The notes beneath the pieces are model-generated. The model made no database searches. It worked only from the letters and a program-made list of their open reading frames with translations, and was not told the DNA's origin. From Micromussa lordhowensis (lineage: Eukaryota; Cnidaria; Anthozoa; Scleractinia; Lobophylliidae): a stretch of 64,000 nucleotides of DNA. Made by a program: the position numbers and the translations under genes. Within the stretch, counting starts at the first letter, position 1, and every line of letters begins with the position of its first letter. Of the stretch, positions 1-10,701 are shown in pieces. Location of the stretch: the NCBI GenBank assembly GCA_964020085.1, contig OZ026598.1:21453129-21517128 (forward strand), given 5' to 3'.

Positions 1-807
1 ACTTAAACACTTGAATGAATAATTTGAGGAAATTTCCATTCTTATTTCTTAAAGCCAAGTTTGGGAGTAGCAAACTTCCCCCTCTCCCTCAAAAGAGTTA
101 CACTAACCTTCCCTTAATTTCCATAACTGAGCGTTTCCTAATTCTAGTATTACATGTAACTGCAATCAGTTTTGAATTTTCATATTTCTCTCACTGAAAT
201 TTGAAAGTTTTGTTCACCTTACTTTGGGTTTTTCGTGTGCGGCCAGAAGCTAAACGCCGTCACAATAGAGACTTGATCTGGTCTGTGTAGGCTCAAAAGG
301 GTTTTTAGCCTTGGTGTGGAGCTTTTGAAATCAAAACTGGCTTGGCAGACAACCTCTATTTTTTTGCCGTACTGCACATTCTGGTGGCATTTCTTTCCTG
401 CTTGCTCATTGCAAGCGACGGTAGTCTGAGCAAGCGCATTTTTCCCAAAGACTAGCCAAAGGTTTACATACGTAGATATGTTAAGGTTTACTACCTTAAG
501 CGAATGTTACAGTAGTCTGTGAACTGGCTTTTTTATAGGCTCGATTTCCGCTGGTCTTCGTGTCCGGTCTTTGTTCCTCCCGTACGGAGGAGGAGCGCAG
601 GTTTCCTGAACAGCGGCTGAAAATGAAAATCTGAATAAAAAACAGAGGATTAAAGTGGCATGCACCAGTTTAGTTTGACACTAGTCGACAGGCATCATGC
701 TCAAATAGGAGTAAAAAATATTTTAAAATGATCAGCGGTGGTGTAATTCTATATTCATTGCTATTGGTATCCTGTTACAAATTCCAACCACACCTTATTG
801 TTTGCAG
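1..807. other. 5' flank or intron of the beta-helix gene
   Basis: No convincing exon is visible here. The next coding exon begins after a good acceptor (pyrimidine-rich, ending TTTGCAG at 801-807), so this stretch is most likely intron or upstream flank, and the signal-peptide exon of the downstream gene is either here unrecognised or before the window. A short open frame at 15-197 has no coding character. A small hairpin (TTAAGGT/ACCTTAA) lies near 481-500. Confidence 0.5.
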
Positions 808-3800
808 GGGTTTTAACCGACGGAGCTAACCTATACGTTTCCCGCAAGTCAGGTAACGACAAGTGGCCATGTGACCTATCTACTCCATGCAAAACCATTT
901 TGCGGGCCGTGAACTTGGCATCGTCTGGTGATCACATTTACTTGGATGGGGCCAACACCAACAAAAATCCTTACAGCTGTCACGTGACGCAGGCACACCC
1001 GGGGACATTACATATTAATAAAAGCCTGACATTTGTACGACTCGGCTCTACCCCTCAGATTCGATGTGTAAACTGGACAATCTTTGATACATCAAATAGC
1101 GATTTGGAAGTGAAGGTGACTTTGTCAGAATTATTGTTCAACGGCACTGTTGTTACTTTTCGAGATTCGTCAGCTGCATTAGATAGTTGTGAATTTGCTG
1201 GACGCAAACAGCGTTTTGAGTTTACAGTGGCAAATAAGAGTTTCGTAGGCATCCGAGTTTGGAATTCATTGTTCTGGAAAAACAGCAGTGGTATCTCAGT
1301 TTCTGTCGGCAATACTGAAAGCGGAACCCAGAGTCACGTTGTTCTGGACGTCAAAGACACAGTATTCAGAGAAACGTTTGTAGTTTCAGGAGCTGAGATC
1401 GGAAATTTGATCAACATCCAAAGCAGCTATTCGGTGGGCTTTGACCTCACATTAGACAACGTAACATTTTCAGACAACCTTGTTTCTCGGATGGGTCTGG
1501 TTTACGTAAATATGATGAATGGCTATCTTAACATATTTCTCAAGGATGTTGTTGTCACTGGAAACAACCATTTGTGTCCTTTTGGAGATTGCACCGAGCT
1601 TATCATAGAAAGTAACAATATGAACGCAACTATCAGTCGAGCTTTTTTCTTGGGCCTCAGTGGAAGGGCCCTCAGTATCACTGCGACAAACCTGTTAGCA
1701 CAGGTTTACAACTCGTCATTTTCAGGGTATGGCGTGAATGGAGATGGTGGTGCATTGTTGATTTCAGCAACCGAGCTTGCAAATGTTTCAGTCGTCAATT
1801 CATCGTTTGTAACAACGGCAGCGTTTGGGGCGTCAGAAGGTGGCGCCGTTTATATACAGTGTCCTAACTCGATAGTCACATTTCACAAGTGTGTTTTCAG
1901 GGAAAACAAGGCTGGAGTTGGAGGTGCTGTTTCTATAAGTGCGTTTAGACACTTGCCAATGGGTATAGAGAACATCTCTCGGAAAGTAGATCGTTATTTT
2001 TCTACTTGGACTACAGAATCGCGTTTGACGATAAACGTATCAGACTGCCTGTTCAATTCCGCAAGCTCATATAGTGATGGAGGGGGCGCGGTGTCAATTG
2101 TTGCTCCGAAGATGCTGGTACGCCTGCTTAATTCAAGTTTTCTTCACTGCGGTTCCTTTGGTGACGGTGGAGCATTATTCCTGGGATCTTTATCGCAACT
2201 AACAGAAAGTGTTGGTTTTTACGTAGAACAATCGCACTTTGTTAAATGCAAGAGTGATCGCGGACAAGGTGGAGCTGTATTTATCAAATCTGTGAGAATG
2301 GCCAACGTAACTATTAAAAACAGCGACTTTGTGTCAAACTCGGCTTTTGGTTATGGTGGAGCGCTAAATTTAGTTATTCCAAAGTCGGCCATGAATTTAG
2401 AAAACCAAGATCTTCAAGGTGGTACCGAAAATTCTATTACAATTGAAAGCTCACGTTTTGTCAGCTGTACTGCATCTGCACCTGGGGGAGCAATTCATAT
2501 CGATGACGTGACAGCAGGACATAAAATAAAGTTAACAAATACAACATTTGCGAATAACAGTGCTAGAGGTCCAGGTGGGGCAATTGCATCCATGGAGCTA
2601 GGGGGTGGAGATTCTCGATTTGGTTCTGAAAATTCCATAACTATAGAGAGCTCGCGGTTTTTGAACAATACTGCACTACATGCACCCGGGGGAGCAATTT
2701 ATATCGATAGTTCTACAGCAGAACTTAACTTAACAATAAAACACGCCGACTTTAGGAATAATATCGCTGGTGGACCAGGGGGTGCCATTTGTGCTCTGAA
2801 AGCATCGGATAAAAATGTGCAAAATCGTTCTGCGAATTACATAAAAATTGAGGACTCATGTTTTGTCCACAATATGGCATCTGCACCTGGAGGTGCAATC
2901 GAGTTTGATAATGGGCAATCGAATCAAAATATTACAATTAAGGGCACATCGTTCATCAACAACAATTCAACTGACCGTGGTGGTGCGATTTCCTTGGGAA
3001 ATGAAACACCAGGAAATTATCTAACGATCAATGATACAACTTTCACTGAGAATGTAGCAGTGGAACCTGGTGGTGGAGCTTTCTTGTCGATCAAATTTCA
3101 CAGGGTAATAATGTCAAACGTAACATATACGAATTGCAAAAGTGCCATTATCGGGGGAGCTTTCTATCTCAGTGCAGCTAACAACAAGACAGAGATTCTG
3201 GTTGAAAGTGCTCTGTTTCTAAACAACTCATCCCCCGCAGCTCCTGGAGGCGCTGTACATATCATGATGCCTTGGGATACACTTGAAGATCCAGGCTGCA
3301 TGGACAAAGACCGTCCTACTGCCATGGGAAAACAGGGAAAAAAATTTCCCAAGTGGGATTATAATAGTAAGGTCTTCTTTAAGGACACAAGATTTAAGTA
3401 CAATACTGCATTGATCGGCGGTGCATTATATTTATACCACGGAAAGACAACTTTTTTGAATTGTTCTTTTCAAGACAATTTCGCATCAGCTGTTGGCGGA
3501 GCTATTTATGCGGAAGAGAGGTCGACAAGTGTTTCTATACAGGATTGTTATTTTCTGCAATCCAAAATTGAGTTGATTCGCGACTTAAAGACCTTTTCAG
3601 TGTCCTCGTTTATTCACACAGAAGGTGAAGGACCGTTAGAGATAAAAAACTCTACCCTAAACGCCAAGCGCAATGCTGTTGGAAATTGCTTAGTTAAAAT
3701 TGGGAAAGGAGGTCTTGTTGACTTTGGAGATGACAACTCCACCAAACTTTACTGCCCAAAAGGGAGTCAAATGCAGCTTGTGAACTTTTCCAATACAATA

Positions 3801-5549
3801 ACTACTGGAACAAAGGATGCTTCGTGCACGATTATGATTACTGGGCTGGACTATAGCTGCTTACCTTGCGCAGGAGGTCTCTACAGTCTACAGCGTGGAC
3901 AAGTGCACGGGACGCATTTAATGCCTGGCTTCGAGTGTCTTATCTGTCCGTTTGGAGCAAACTGCAGTGAGAATATTGTCGCAAAACAGAATTTTTGGGG
4001 CTTCGAAGAGTCTCAGCTTCCGCCAGCGCTTAAGTTCACCATCTGCCCTTCTGGATACTGTGGTTCAAATAAACAGGCAAATTCATTGCAGTACAATAGT
4101 TGTCAAGGAAACCGTTCAGGCGTACTGTGTGGTCATTGTAAGCCGGGCTACACCGAGACACTTTACTCCACCCTCTGTCGACCAATTCCCAAGTGTACAA
4201 ACTATTGGTTTTGGCCTGTTGCAACACTTTACGTTTTAATAATGGCACTGTACTTGACATTTAAACCCCCTTTCCTATCTTGGATAAAGCGTCAAGTACT
4301 TTGGTTCAAGAAGCCTGCACCCACAACCCAAGAGCCAGACTTTAACAGAGGATACTTGAAGATTGTTTTCTACTTCTATCAAGCGGGAAACCTGCTCCTT
4401 GTTTCCAGCTCTTCAAAATCGCTTTTAAAAACCTATTTTGTTGACCCTTTGGTGGGACTGTTTAACTTTCAGCAAAAATTGTCCCCTTCGTCCGGGTTTA
4501 TTTGCCCTTTTCCTGGTTTTACGGTCGTGACAAAACGATTGTTTTCCACACTCCACGTTTTTGTTACATTGGGTACGATTTGTCTTCTTTTTTGTTTAAA
4601 TTTTGGATTTCAAATGATTCGTGGACGGGATGCTCCCTTCCCTGGGCCTTATCTTGGTGGTATACTGGAAGTCCTGCTACTGGGCTACGCCAGTCTAGGA
4701 GCTGCTTGTTTTGACCTTCTAAGATGCGTTCCCATTGGATCTCAGCGGCGACTATTTCACGACGGTAATGTGGTTTGCTACGAGTGGTGGCAATACGTCT
4801 TGATTGCATTTGTTGTTACCTTCATTATCCCCTTTGGGTTTGTGTTGTTTTGGGGTGCACTGAAATTGTACAGGGAAGCGCTCTCTGTCAAAAATTTCTT
4901 GCTTGCTTGTATCCTTCCTGTGCCATTCTTAATTCACTGGATAATCGCGGCTATTCTGGGGAATTCAAATGATGGGCCCTCTTCCCAGCTCTTGACGGCA
5001 TCAATAGAAAAGGTCCTTTACGAACCTTTTAAAAGACCTGTGGATGGCAAGGGAGGTTCTTTGAATTGGGAAAGCATTCTGATTGGTCGTCGCTTGGTGT
5101 TAATCATTATGAAAGCAGTCATCAGTGATCCTTTTTCTCGTCTCATCCTGATGACCTTCTTCTCGTTGTTGGTTCTTCTTCATCATTTAGTAAAGCAGCC
5201 ATTTCGAGATTCAAAGGCCAACACAGTGGAAACAATTTCTCTGTTATCGCTTGTTGTATTGGGGATGGTAAACCTGTTTCCTGCCTCGTTTCTTTCCTTG
5301 GCCGTTTCATCCACCGGCCCGTATGCTGATTGGCTGAATGTTTGGTCGTGGGTGGAGCTTTTGATTCTCGGTTTTGTGCCTGGCTTGTTCGTTCTACTTG
5401 TTATTGTGTTTATAGTTTCTCAGGTGTGTCGGTTGATCTTTCATGTTTGTCGTCTTAATCTTGTGAACTGTTTTTGTGGGCTTTGTACGTACTTCGGTTG
5501 CTGCAGGTTTGGAAACAGAGACGCCGAGCTGTTACCTGCTGTGAGTTAG
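808..5549 (+). CDS. Large beta-helix, multi-pass membrane protein (main exon)
   Basis: One uninterrupted exon of about 1,580 codons ends at TAG 5547-5549. The exon is taken to start at 808, after a TTTGCAG acceptor, in a phase needing one base from an upstream exon; the signal peptide is therefore not seen. The first two thirds (about 1000-3560) carry some eighteen spaced repeats with a GGA core (PGGAIHI, GPGGAIAS, APGGAIYI, IGGALYL and similar), alternating with N-glycosylation-type NxS/T and short hydrophobic strands. This is typical of a right-handed parallel beta-helix (pectin-lyase/Pmp-like fold). A cysteine-rich, EGF-like segment follows (3850-4200; CLPC, CLICPFGANC, CGHCKPGY). After it come roughly eight or nine hydrophobic membrane segments between 4198 and 5470 (for example WFWPVATLYVLIMALYLTF). 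Inference: a surface protein with a large extracellular beta-helix; substrate and function unknown. Its 3' part was the source of both pseudogene fragments in this window. Confidence 0.85.
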
Positions 5550-5775
5550 CACTGGGCGATCACCCATTTGTGAAGTAATTCAGTAAAAAAAAGTCGACAA
5601 ACTGATTCCTTGCGGACTGTGATGATAAGTGCTCTATAGACACCGCTTTTGTAATTGGGTGCACGAACGGACAGTAGAACATACGAACAGTAGAGCGTAA
5701 ACCTAGTCTAACACGCAGCTCAGTTGTAAATTATATCGTTCACTCATGATTATATCGTTCACTCAACGATCCTTA

Positions 5776-6017
5776 TACCCCATTCACACCAACTAAACGA
5801 GTTTAAGTAAATCAGGTTTAGGTTTTTTCAATTTGTCAATTACGCTTTGCAGTCATTTTGAGAAGACAGATTTCAAACCACCTTGCTAACGTGTGTTATT
5901 CAGACAGGATTTTACCTTGTTAAGTTGTAAGATATGTGCGTAATGAGCAACTAATTTTTAAGGTCGTTTAGTTAAACCACTTTTAAACATGTTTAACATG
6001 TTGGTGTGAATGGGGCA
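5776..6017. mobile_element. MITE with 18-bp terminal inverted repeats
   Basis: The ends TACCCCATTCACACCAAC and GTTGGTGTGAATGGGGCA are inverted repeats with one mismatch, about 240 bp apart, with no coding capacity. The equivalent sites in A2 (near 14158) and A3 (near 44804) lack it and read straight through, so it inserted after the older duplication or was lost from the other copy. The target duplication is probably TTA but is not cleanly readable. Confidence 0.75.
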
Positions 6018-6284
6018 TTTAATATTTGTTACAAGCACAACGTTACATACAAAAGTGTAGTGCCATTGAATTTTAAAGCGTCCATCTTAAGTGTAAACGA
6101 ACATTTAGAGGCCACTTAAAGGTTGGATACTTGATTTGTGCTATTAGTTACTATGGGCGACGCGAGGACCGAGCAGAAGCGAGAGCAGAAAAATCTGAAA
6201 AGGTACTTATTGCTATTGTGTTTTTGCTGAAACCTTCGCTCACGTCGTCCTGCATTACACGTGCGAGCCTTGCGTTTATGACTA

Positions 6285-6395
6285 TGCTTGCAAAAAGTAA
6301 GATTATGCCAGCGCTTATTATTACATGCTTTCGCATGATTATGCTTGTACTAATGATTATGCTTTCGCGTATGGTTATGTTTTCCTCGCATGCGT
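6285..6395. repeat. Degenerate GATTATGC-type short tandem repeats
   Basis: Variants of GATTATGCTTNC recur every 14-30 bases, giving an open but low-complexity frame rich in Met and Ile. The same block is present near 14398-14513 and 45044-45159. The open frames through it are not taken as genes because they only follow the repeat. Confidence 0.55.
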
Positions 6396-6613
6396 AACTC
6401 AGCCAGAAAACGATATGAAAGATTACTTAAAGTGAAAATTATCTTCAGTTGTTTTCCTGTTTTTTCTTATGCCACTGACTGGGAGAACTTGATTAGACTA
6501 TTTTTCTGTAATTAGCACTTGCTTAAGTCTCATTACCTACATCCTGCTGTGGTTGGGTGTTGGAAGTCAAGAGTGATAACGCTTTTTGTAATATCGACAC
6601 GAGTGTGTTTACT

Positions 6614-6674
6614 GGAAAATACACCACTCACAATTGATACTAAACTACATTTTGTTCCGAGTGGCGTATTTTCC
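6614..6674. repeat. Hairpin, 16-bp arms (GGAAAATACRCCACTC)
   Basis: GGAAAATACACCACTC at 6614-6629 pairs with GAGTGGCGTATTTTCC at 6659-6674, with one mismatch. It is found again near 14732-14792 and 45378-45438. It is probably part of a fold-back transposon. Confidence 0.6.
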
Positions 6675-6761
6675 ATATCCTCACTTGTCTGGATATTGAT
6701 GACGTAATTTCCCACCTTTTTAAAGTTGTTTTTGAAAACGACTAGCCTGTCAATATAATAA

Positions 6762-6910
6762 AAAGAAAATTACACAGTAGCTTGAAGATATGAAATTTTT
6801 TTCCGTGATTAAAAGCAATATTTTACTCACTACCTGCACTCGTTTGTGAAATATTGTTTTGAGCAACCGAAGATAAAATTTATATCTTCGCGCCGCTGTG
6901 TAATATCCTA
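6762..6910. repeat. Fold-back element with about 28-bp imperfect arms
   Basis: AATTACACAGTAGCTTGAAG on the left is matched, inverted, by CTTCGCGCCGCTGTGTAAT on the right. Nested inner arms CAATATTT/AAATATTG lie between them. Copies occur at about 15232-15370 and 45880-46016. Non-coding. Confidence 0.6.
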
Positions 6911-7537
6911 TTGTTCAATATAACAACACGAAGTACCTTGTTTAACCAAATCTCCAAACACCTAGAAGAAAGCTGAAAATATGTAGAGTAACGAATTACT
7001 TTTGAGTAGCTTCGAAGTGTTTGGAAGTGTGGTCAAACATTGTCTTGAGCGCTTTGCATTTCTTTTCGATTGAAACTAAAACTAAAGAGAAAACAGAATA
7101 ATGAAATTGTAAAAATCTACGCTAATTATTACGATCTGTATAGCTCATTGCCCGGCAAAATAATTCTCCCAAAACGTTATCACACTCGGGCAACGATTGG
7201 CTGTTGTGCCAGTGACGATATGAAGCGATATTAAAAAGGAATGATGGATAACCGTCACTCATAACAGAGTCGTTTATGAGGGAGACGTCAGAAAGTCTTA
7301 CGGCTTTTATTTGGCGTTTACTTGTTGTGCTAGATTTTCCACTTTGAATCCCTGAAACTACTCTATGTTATGCACTGAATATATTTGATTTTTTTTTTTC
7401 AATTTCTTTGCACTTCTGTTTTTGTTCGTCTTTTCGCCTTGATCAATAGACCATAGTCCTATTCTTGGCATTGGACTTGAACTAGCTTGCAACTGAGGCT
7501 TAGGCGGGTAGTCCTTCCAAATGACATAAATCTCGTT

Positions 7538-7898
7538 ATGAAGACATGATTGATCATCGCAGTTATGCACACAACTTAAGCAGTTGTGAAATTAAAGGCT
7601 GGAAAAAAATTCAGGCCTGAACATGATGACTAATCCTGTCTTCATATCTTTCTCCGCAGTTCAAATATATGATCTTTCATTATATTCCCTTGTATTCTTC
7701 ACCATCTACGGGTATATTAAGAACTCAGAAAGTGACCAGTTCCTAGATGGCTTGATAGCTCAGTTGGTAGAGCACTGCACCGGGATTTCAGAGGTCATGG
7801 GTTCGAATCCCGTTCAGGCCTGAATTTTTTTTTTCAGGCTTTAATTTCAGAACTGCTTAAGTTGTGTGCATAACTGCGATGATCAATCATGTCTTCAT
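7538..7898. mobile_element. tRNA-like, SINE-like hairpin element (A1)
   Basis: About 62-base imperfect inverted repeats (7538-7600 and 7836-7898; core ATGATTGATCATCGCAGTTA) enclose a tRNA-like sequence. The motif CTTCATATCTTTCTCCGCAG occurs twice inside and beside the arms. From general knowledge, similar tRNA-containing repeats are abundant in coral genomes; I could not search for this here. Copies lie at about 15813-16320 and 46459-46960. Confidence 0.65.
7749..7820 (+). tRNA. tRNA-like gene, anticodon position GGG (probably a repeat, not a working tRNA)
   Basis: A 72-base cloverleaf can be drawn: acceptor GGCTTGA/TCAGGCC (one G-T pair), D arm GCTC/GAGC with loop AGTTGGTA, anticodon arm CTGCA/TTCAG (one mismatch) with loop CCGGGAT, five-base variable loop, and T arm with loop TTCGAAT. 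A- and B-box sequences are intact, so Pol III transcription is possible. Position 33 is C rather than the near-universal U and the anticodon stem is imperfect, so a tRNA-Pro(GGG) role is doubtful. Confidence 0.45.
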
Positions 7899-8316
7899 AT
7901 CTTTCTCCGCAGTTCAAATACATGATCTTTCATATATTCACTTGTATCAGGTCTCTTTTTAATGAGCCTCCGTTGCATTGCAAGGTAGCTCTAATCCAAT
8001 ATCAAGAGTACGAACATGGCTTATTTTGTACTAACTTAAGACTGGTTGCTACCTTTTGTTGATCTCGACATATCAGGGCAACTGCGATTGGGGGAATCAT
8101 TTTTGTTTGCTTAAAATAACCGAGAAGTTTACGTTTGATTTCATCATTTGGGAATGACCAAGAAGAAGGGAATATTTATTCTTCAAGGCGTAAAGAGAGA
8201 GACCAGAACACATTTCATGAACTTAGTTTTATTTGAAGTTCTCTACATGTTGTTTCGTTCATTGTGGTTTTCTTGATGTTGTCCTTGCTTTGAGCATTTA
8301 TTGTGACATGACTGAA

Positions 8317-9236
8317 TCAAAGCTGCTGTTGATTTGGTTCTGTTTTGCAAACATCTTTTGCGGCAGCGCACAGGTCCCTGATATTCTTCTGGCGGCTCTC
8401 CAACTTCTGGAAATCGATACAAAAAAGAGCATAAGGTGGATCATAAGGTCTCCAGCAGTTGTTATCACTTCTTTGATGAATCAATGCTGGCGCTCTTTTT
8501 CAGTTGAAGCCATCATCCATTAAAACCACCCTCAATTTTAGCTTCAAGTATCGTATCAAAGAAATGGCATTTTATTGGTAGACAACTGTTGGTCATTGTC
8601 ATGACGCAAAAGGCTACGATAGCAACAGCATAACCCGTTAAAAGCACCCTCAATTTTAGCTTTAAGTGTTTATGACTTTAAGTGCTTATCGAATTGTAGT
8701 TAGTATGGTAAATAAAACTGTTAAATTACAACTGGCCAGTCCTGAAACCGTTCCCGCGATTTTTTTTAACTCTTTAATCCAGGACTGAAGTGTCCCAAAT
8801 CCAGTAATTGGTCAGAGCGTGATGACACTGAAGTGCTTATGGTGCTTGCCCCTTCTCCAGATCGCCAGATGATCTACAGTTCTCCCTTTTGTCTTCTTGT
8901 GAGATTTCTGGGGAAAAAACGATTATTGTCCTGGCGAATAAATGCTCTTGGTAGTTTGAGAGATCCAGTTCACGAGTGATTTTGTTTAGAATTACTGACA
9001 GAAAAATTGACCGATTGAGATAAAAATAAGCCTTTCTACTTCTATACTATTGATTGGCAGGTAGTTATAACTACAGACGTTAAGCTCGAGAAACTATTAA
9101 GTAAAGTGAAACATACCATTCCCACTGATCGCCTTCCATTGAAATCGGTGTTCTGACCGTAGAGAGCCTCGGTGCTGGGCATCAACCAAGCTGCAGATAA
9201 GAGACAAAAAACCAATATAAAAGCCTTGCTGTCCAT
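8317..9236 (-). CDS. Small secreted peptide gene, C-x6-C type (A1)
   Basis: Two exons are proposed. Exon 1 (9117-9236, 40 codons) starts MDSKAFILVFCLLSAAW, a clear signal peptide likely cut after ...STEA. It includes a dibasic FNGRRS site and ends in phase 0 at a GTATGT donor. Exon 2 (8317-8406, 29 codons and TGA) follows a GATTTCCAG acceptor, also phase 0, and contains NIRDLCAAAKDVCKTE. AATAAA lies 15 bases after the stop (8297-8302). The predicted product is about 69 residues, secreted, basic, with two cysteines in the mature part (C-x6-C). An alternative terminal exon of 31 codons (8812-8907, acceptor TTTTTTCCCCAG, phase 0) lies in the intron. I do not recognise the family; a peptide hormone or other small secreted effector is possible but unproven. 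Confidence 0.55.
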
Positions 9237-9479
9237 TTGTGATAAGCAAGTGAGACACGGGAGTGTATGACTCTGGGAACAGACGTCGACTCTGTGGATG
9301 TTTTCTCTTGCAGACGTCTACTCTGAAACCAAATTTAAAGCAAAGCTTATGCCCATCATTCGTTGCAGGGACTGTAATGTTTCGTGACTTGCTGTGAGCA
9401 CGGTTTACGTGGCTGTGTGGACGAAACAGCTTTTCCATTGTGTAGATCTACATAGTAGCTGCGTGCCGGCGCCTCCTAA

Positions 9480-9506
9480 TACGCGGCAGAGTCACTTTGC
9501 CGCGTA
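9480..9506. promoter_or_regulatory. Perfect palindrome upstream of the small-peptide gene
   Basis: TACGCGGCA and TGCCGCGTA, nine bases each, flank GAGTCACTT. The site lies about 245 bases upstream of the ATG of the minus-strand gene and is kept unchanged at 19603-19629 and 50268-50294. Inference: a protein-binding or promoter element; a hairpin is equally possible. Confidence 0.4.
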
Positions 9507-10224
9507 AAACAAAGACAGTGGTAGTCGTCTGCACGAAGGCTATTGTCTAGAGCGCCTCTGCGGAATTAACACATTGAATCTTTTAGTTTTAACTTCTTAA
9601 TTCTTCACTCTAAACAAGGGTGCTTTTTAAACTCTTGGATGTTTCTCTTCTTTTGCTTCAAAAAGACTTCGTAGTCATAAATCTGCCGCCCCCAATTGTT
9701 TTTCATTCAATTTTGTATTTTATAATGCGCAGAGAATATAATTATTACAACAAAGAAAAAGATTTTTTGAAGCAATATGTCAAGTTGCGCTCTGATGATC
9801 ATCTTTCGTGATTGTTCAACGGTGCCTTTGACTGCACACTTTTGTCTCAACTGTGTGATAAAATAAAGCATCCCAGTTTCATCAACTTCATAAGCATCTG
9901 TTACAGTTTAGAAAAATAACAATTGGAAGACAGGAGACTCGTAAATCCTACGCACAATGTATATTTTCTCGTTATCTTTTAAGGCATCTATGTTTTAAGA
10001 ATCTGTTGCATTATATATAACTGCACGATTTAAGAAAATGGTGAATTCAACTTTAGACCTTGAGACACAGGGCTTTAGTTTTCAATACTGTTAGGTTGTT
10101 TCCTGTTTTAAATATGACATAATTGCAGGGAAATGAGGGTCTTGTTTCCTGGCAGCGTATTATCGTAATTTACAACACATCACTTTGATTTCAAATATTG
10201 TCAGGTTGTGGGAGACGTTTCTTA
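9507..10224. other. Non-coding, nothing recognised
   Basis: A1 and A2 copies of this stretch differ by indels that break every open frame, including the one around 9620-9811. No repeat or RNA gene was recognised. Confidence 0.5.
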
Positions 10225-10521
10225 TACAGTCGAACCTCAGGTTGCGATCACCTCTCCTCAGCGATCAGTTTTCCAAAATACTAAAAGTTTCCTAGTCAAG
10301 CCATTATATTTGGAACCTCTCGTAAACGCCCGCGAGTACTTTTAGAGCTAAAAGTTTGAAATTGTCTTTTGTTTTTCACCTCCCATAAGCGACCACTTTG
10401 CAAAAATTTTAAAACATGGGATATGTCTCAGCAGTTACAATATGGTAATGAGGCAGAATTTTGATCCACTATGGTCTAAGCTTCCGTAAGCGACCACCTA
10501 GGCTTGATATGTTCGACTGTA
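10225..10521. mobile_element. TIR element, TACAGTCGAACCT ends (A1)
   Basis: It begins TACAGTCGAACCTCAG and ends GTTCGACTGTA, inverted, with internal GCGACCAC-type motifs. The A2 (20350-20728) and A3 (51015-51393) copies keep a better right end (GGGAGGTTCGACTGTA) and an extra internal segment of about 130 bases. No transposase is encoded. Confidence 0.65.
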
Positions 10522-10701
10522 TTCTAGCATTGATTTTCGGCGGAAGCCGAGTGGGTCTTTTTTTTCCGGGAAGTGTATTATAGAAACTCCACGAATGTTG
10601 GGGAAAACTGTGAAAAAATTATAGCCGCGTTTTACTGGTGTAAATTTACTTTAATGATGCATTCTGATTGCCATTCCAGATATTTTAGTATTACAAATAA
10701 G

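Noticed and set aside
6131..6397. An open frame rich in Met and Ile
   Set aside because: It follows degenerate GATTATGC repeats and is disrupted or shifted in the other blocks.
8233..8523. A 96-codon plus-strand open frame, repeated in all three blocks
   Set aside because: It is the antisense shadow of the minus-strand C-x6-C exon, which has better splice signals, a poly-A signal and paralogues.
9097..9438. A 113-codon minus-strand frame overlapping the signal-peptide exon
   Set aside because: It runs in a different frame through the presumed 5' UTR and past the GTATGT donor; the signal-peptide frame is far better supported. Its conservation comes from the identical 400-base tract.
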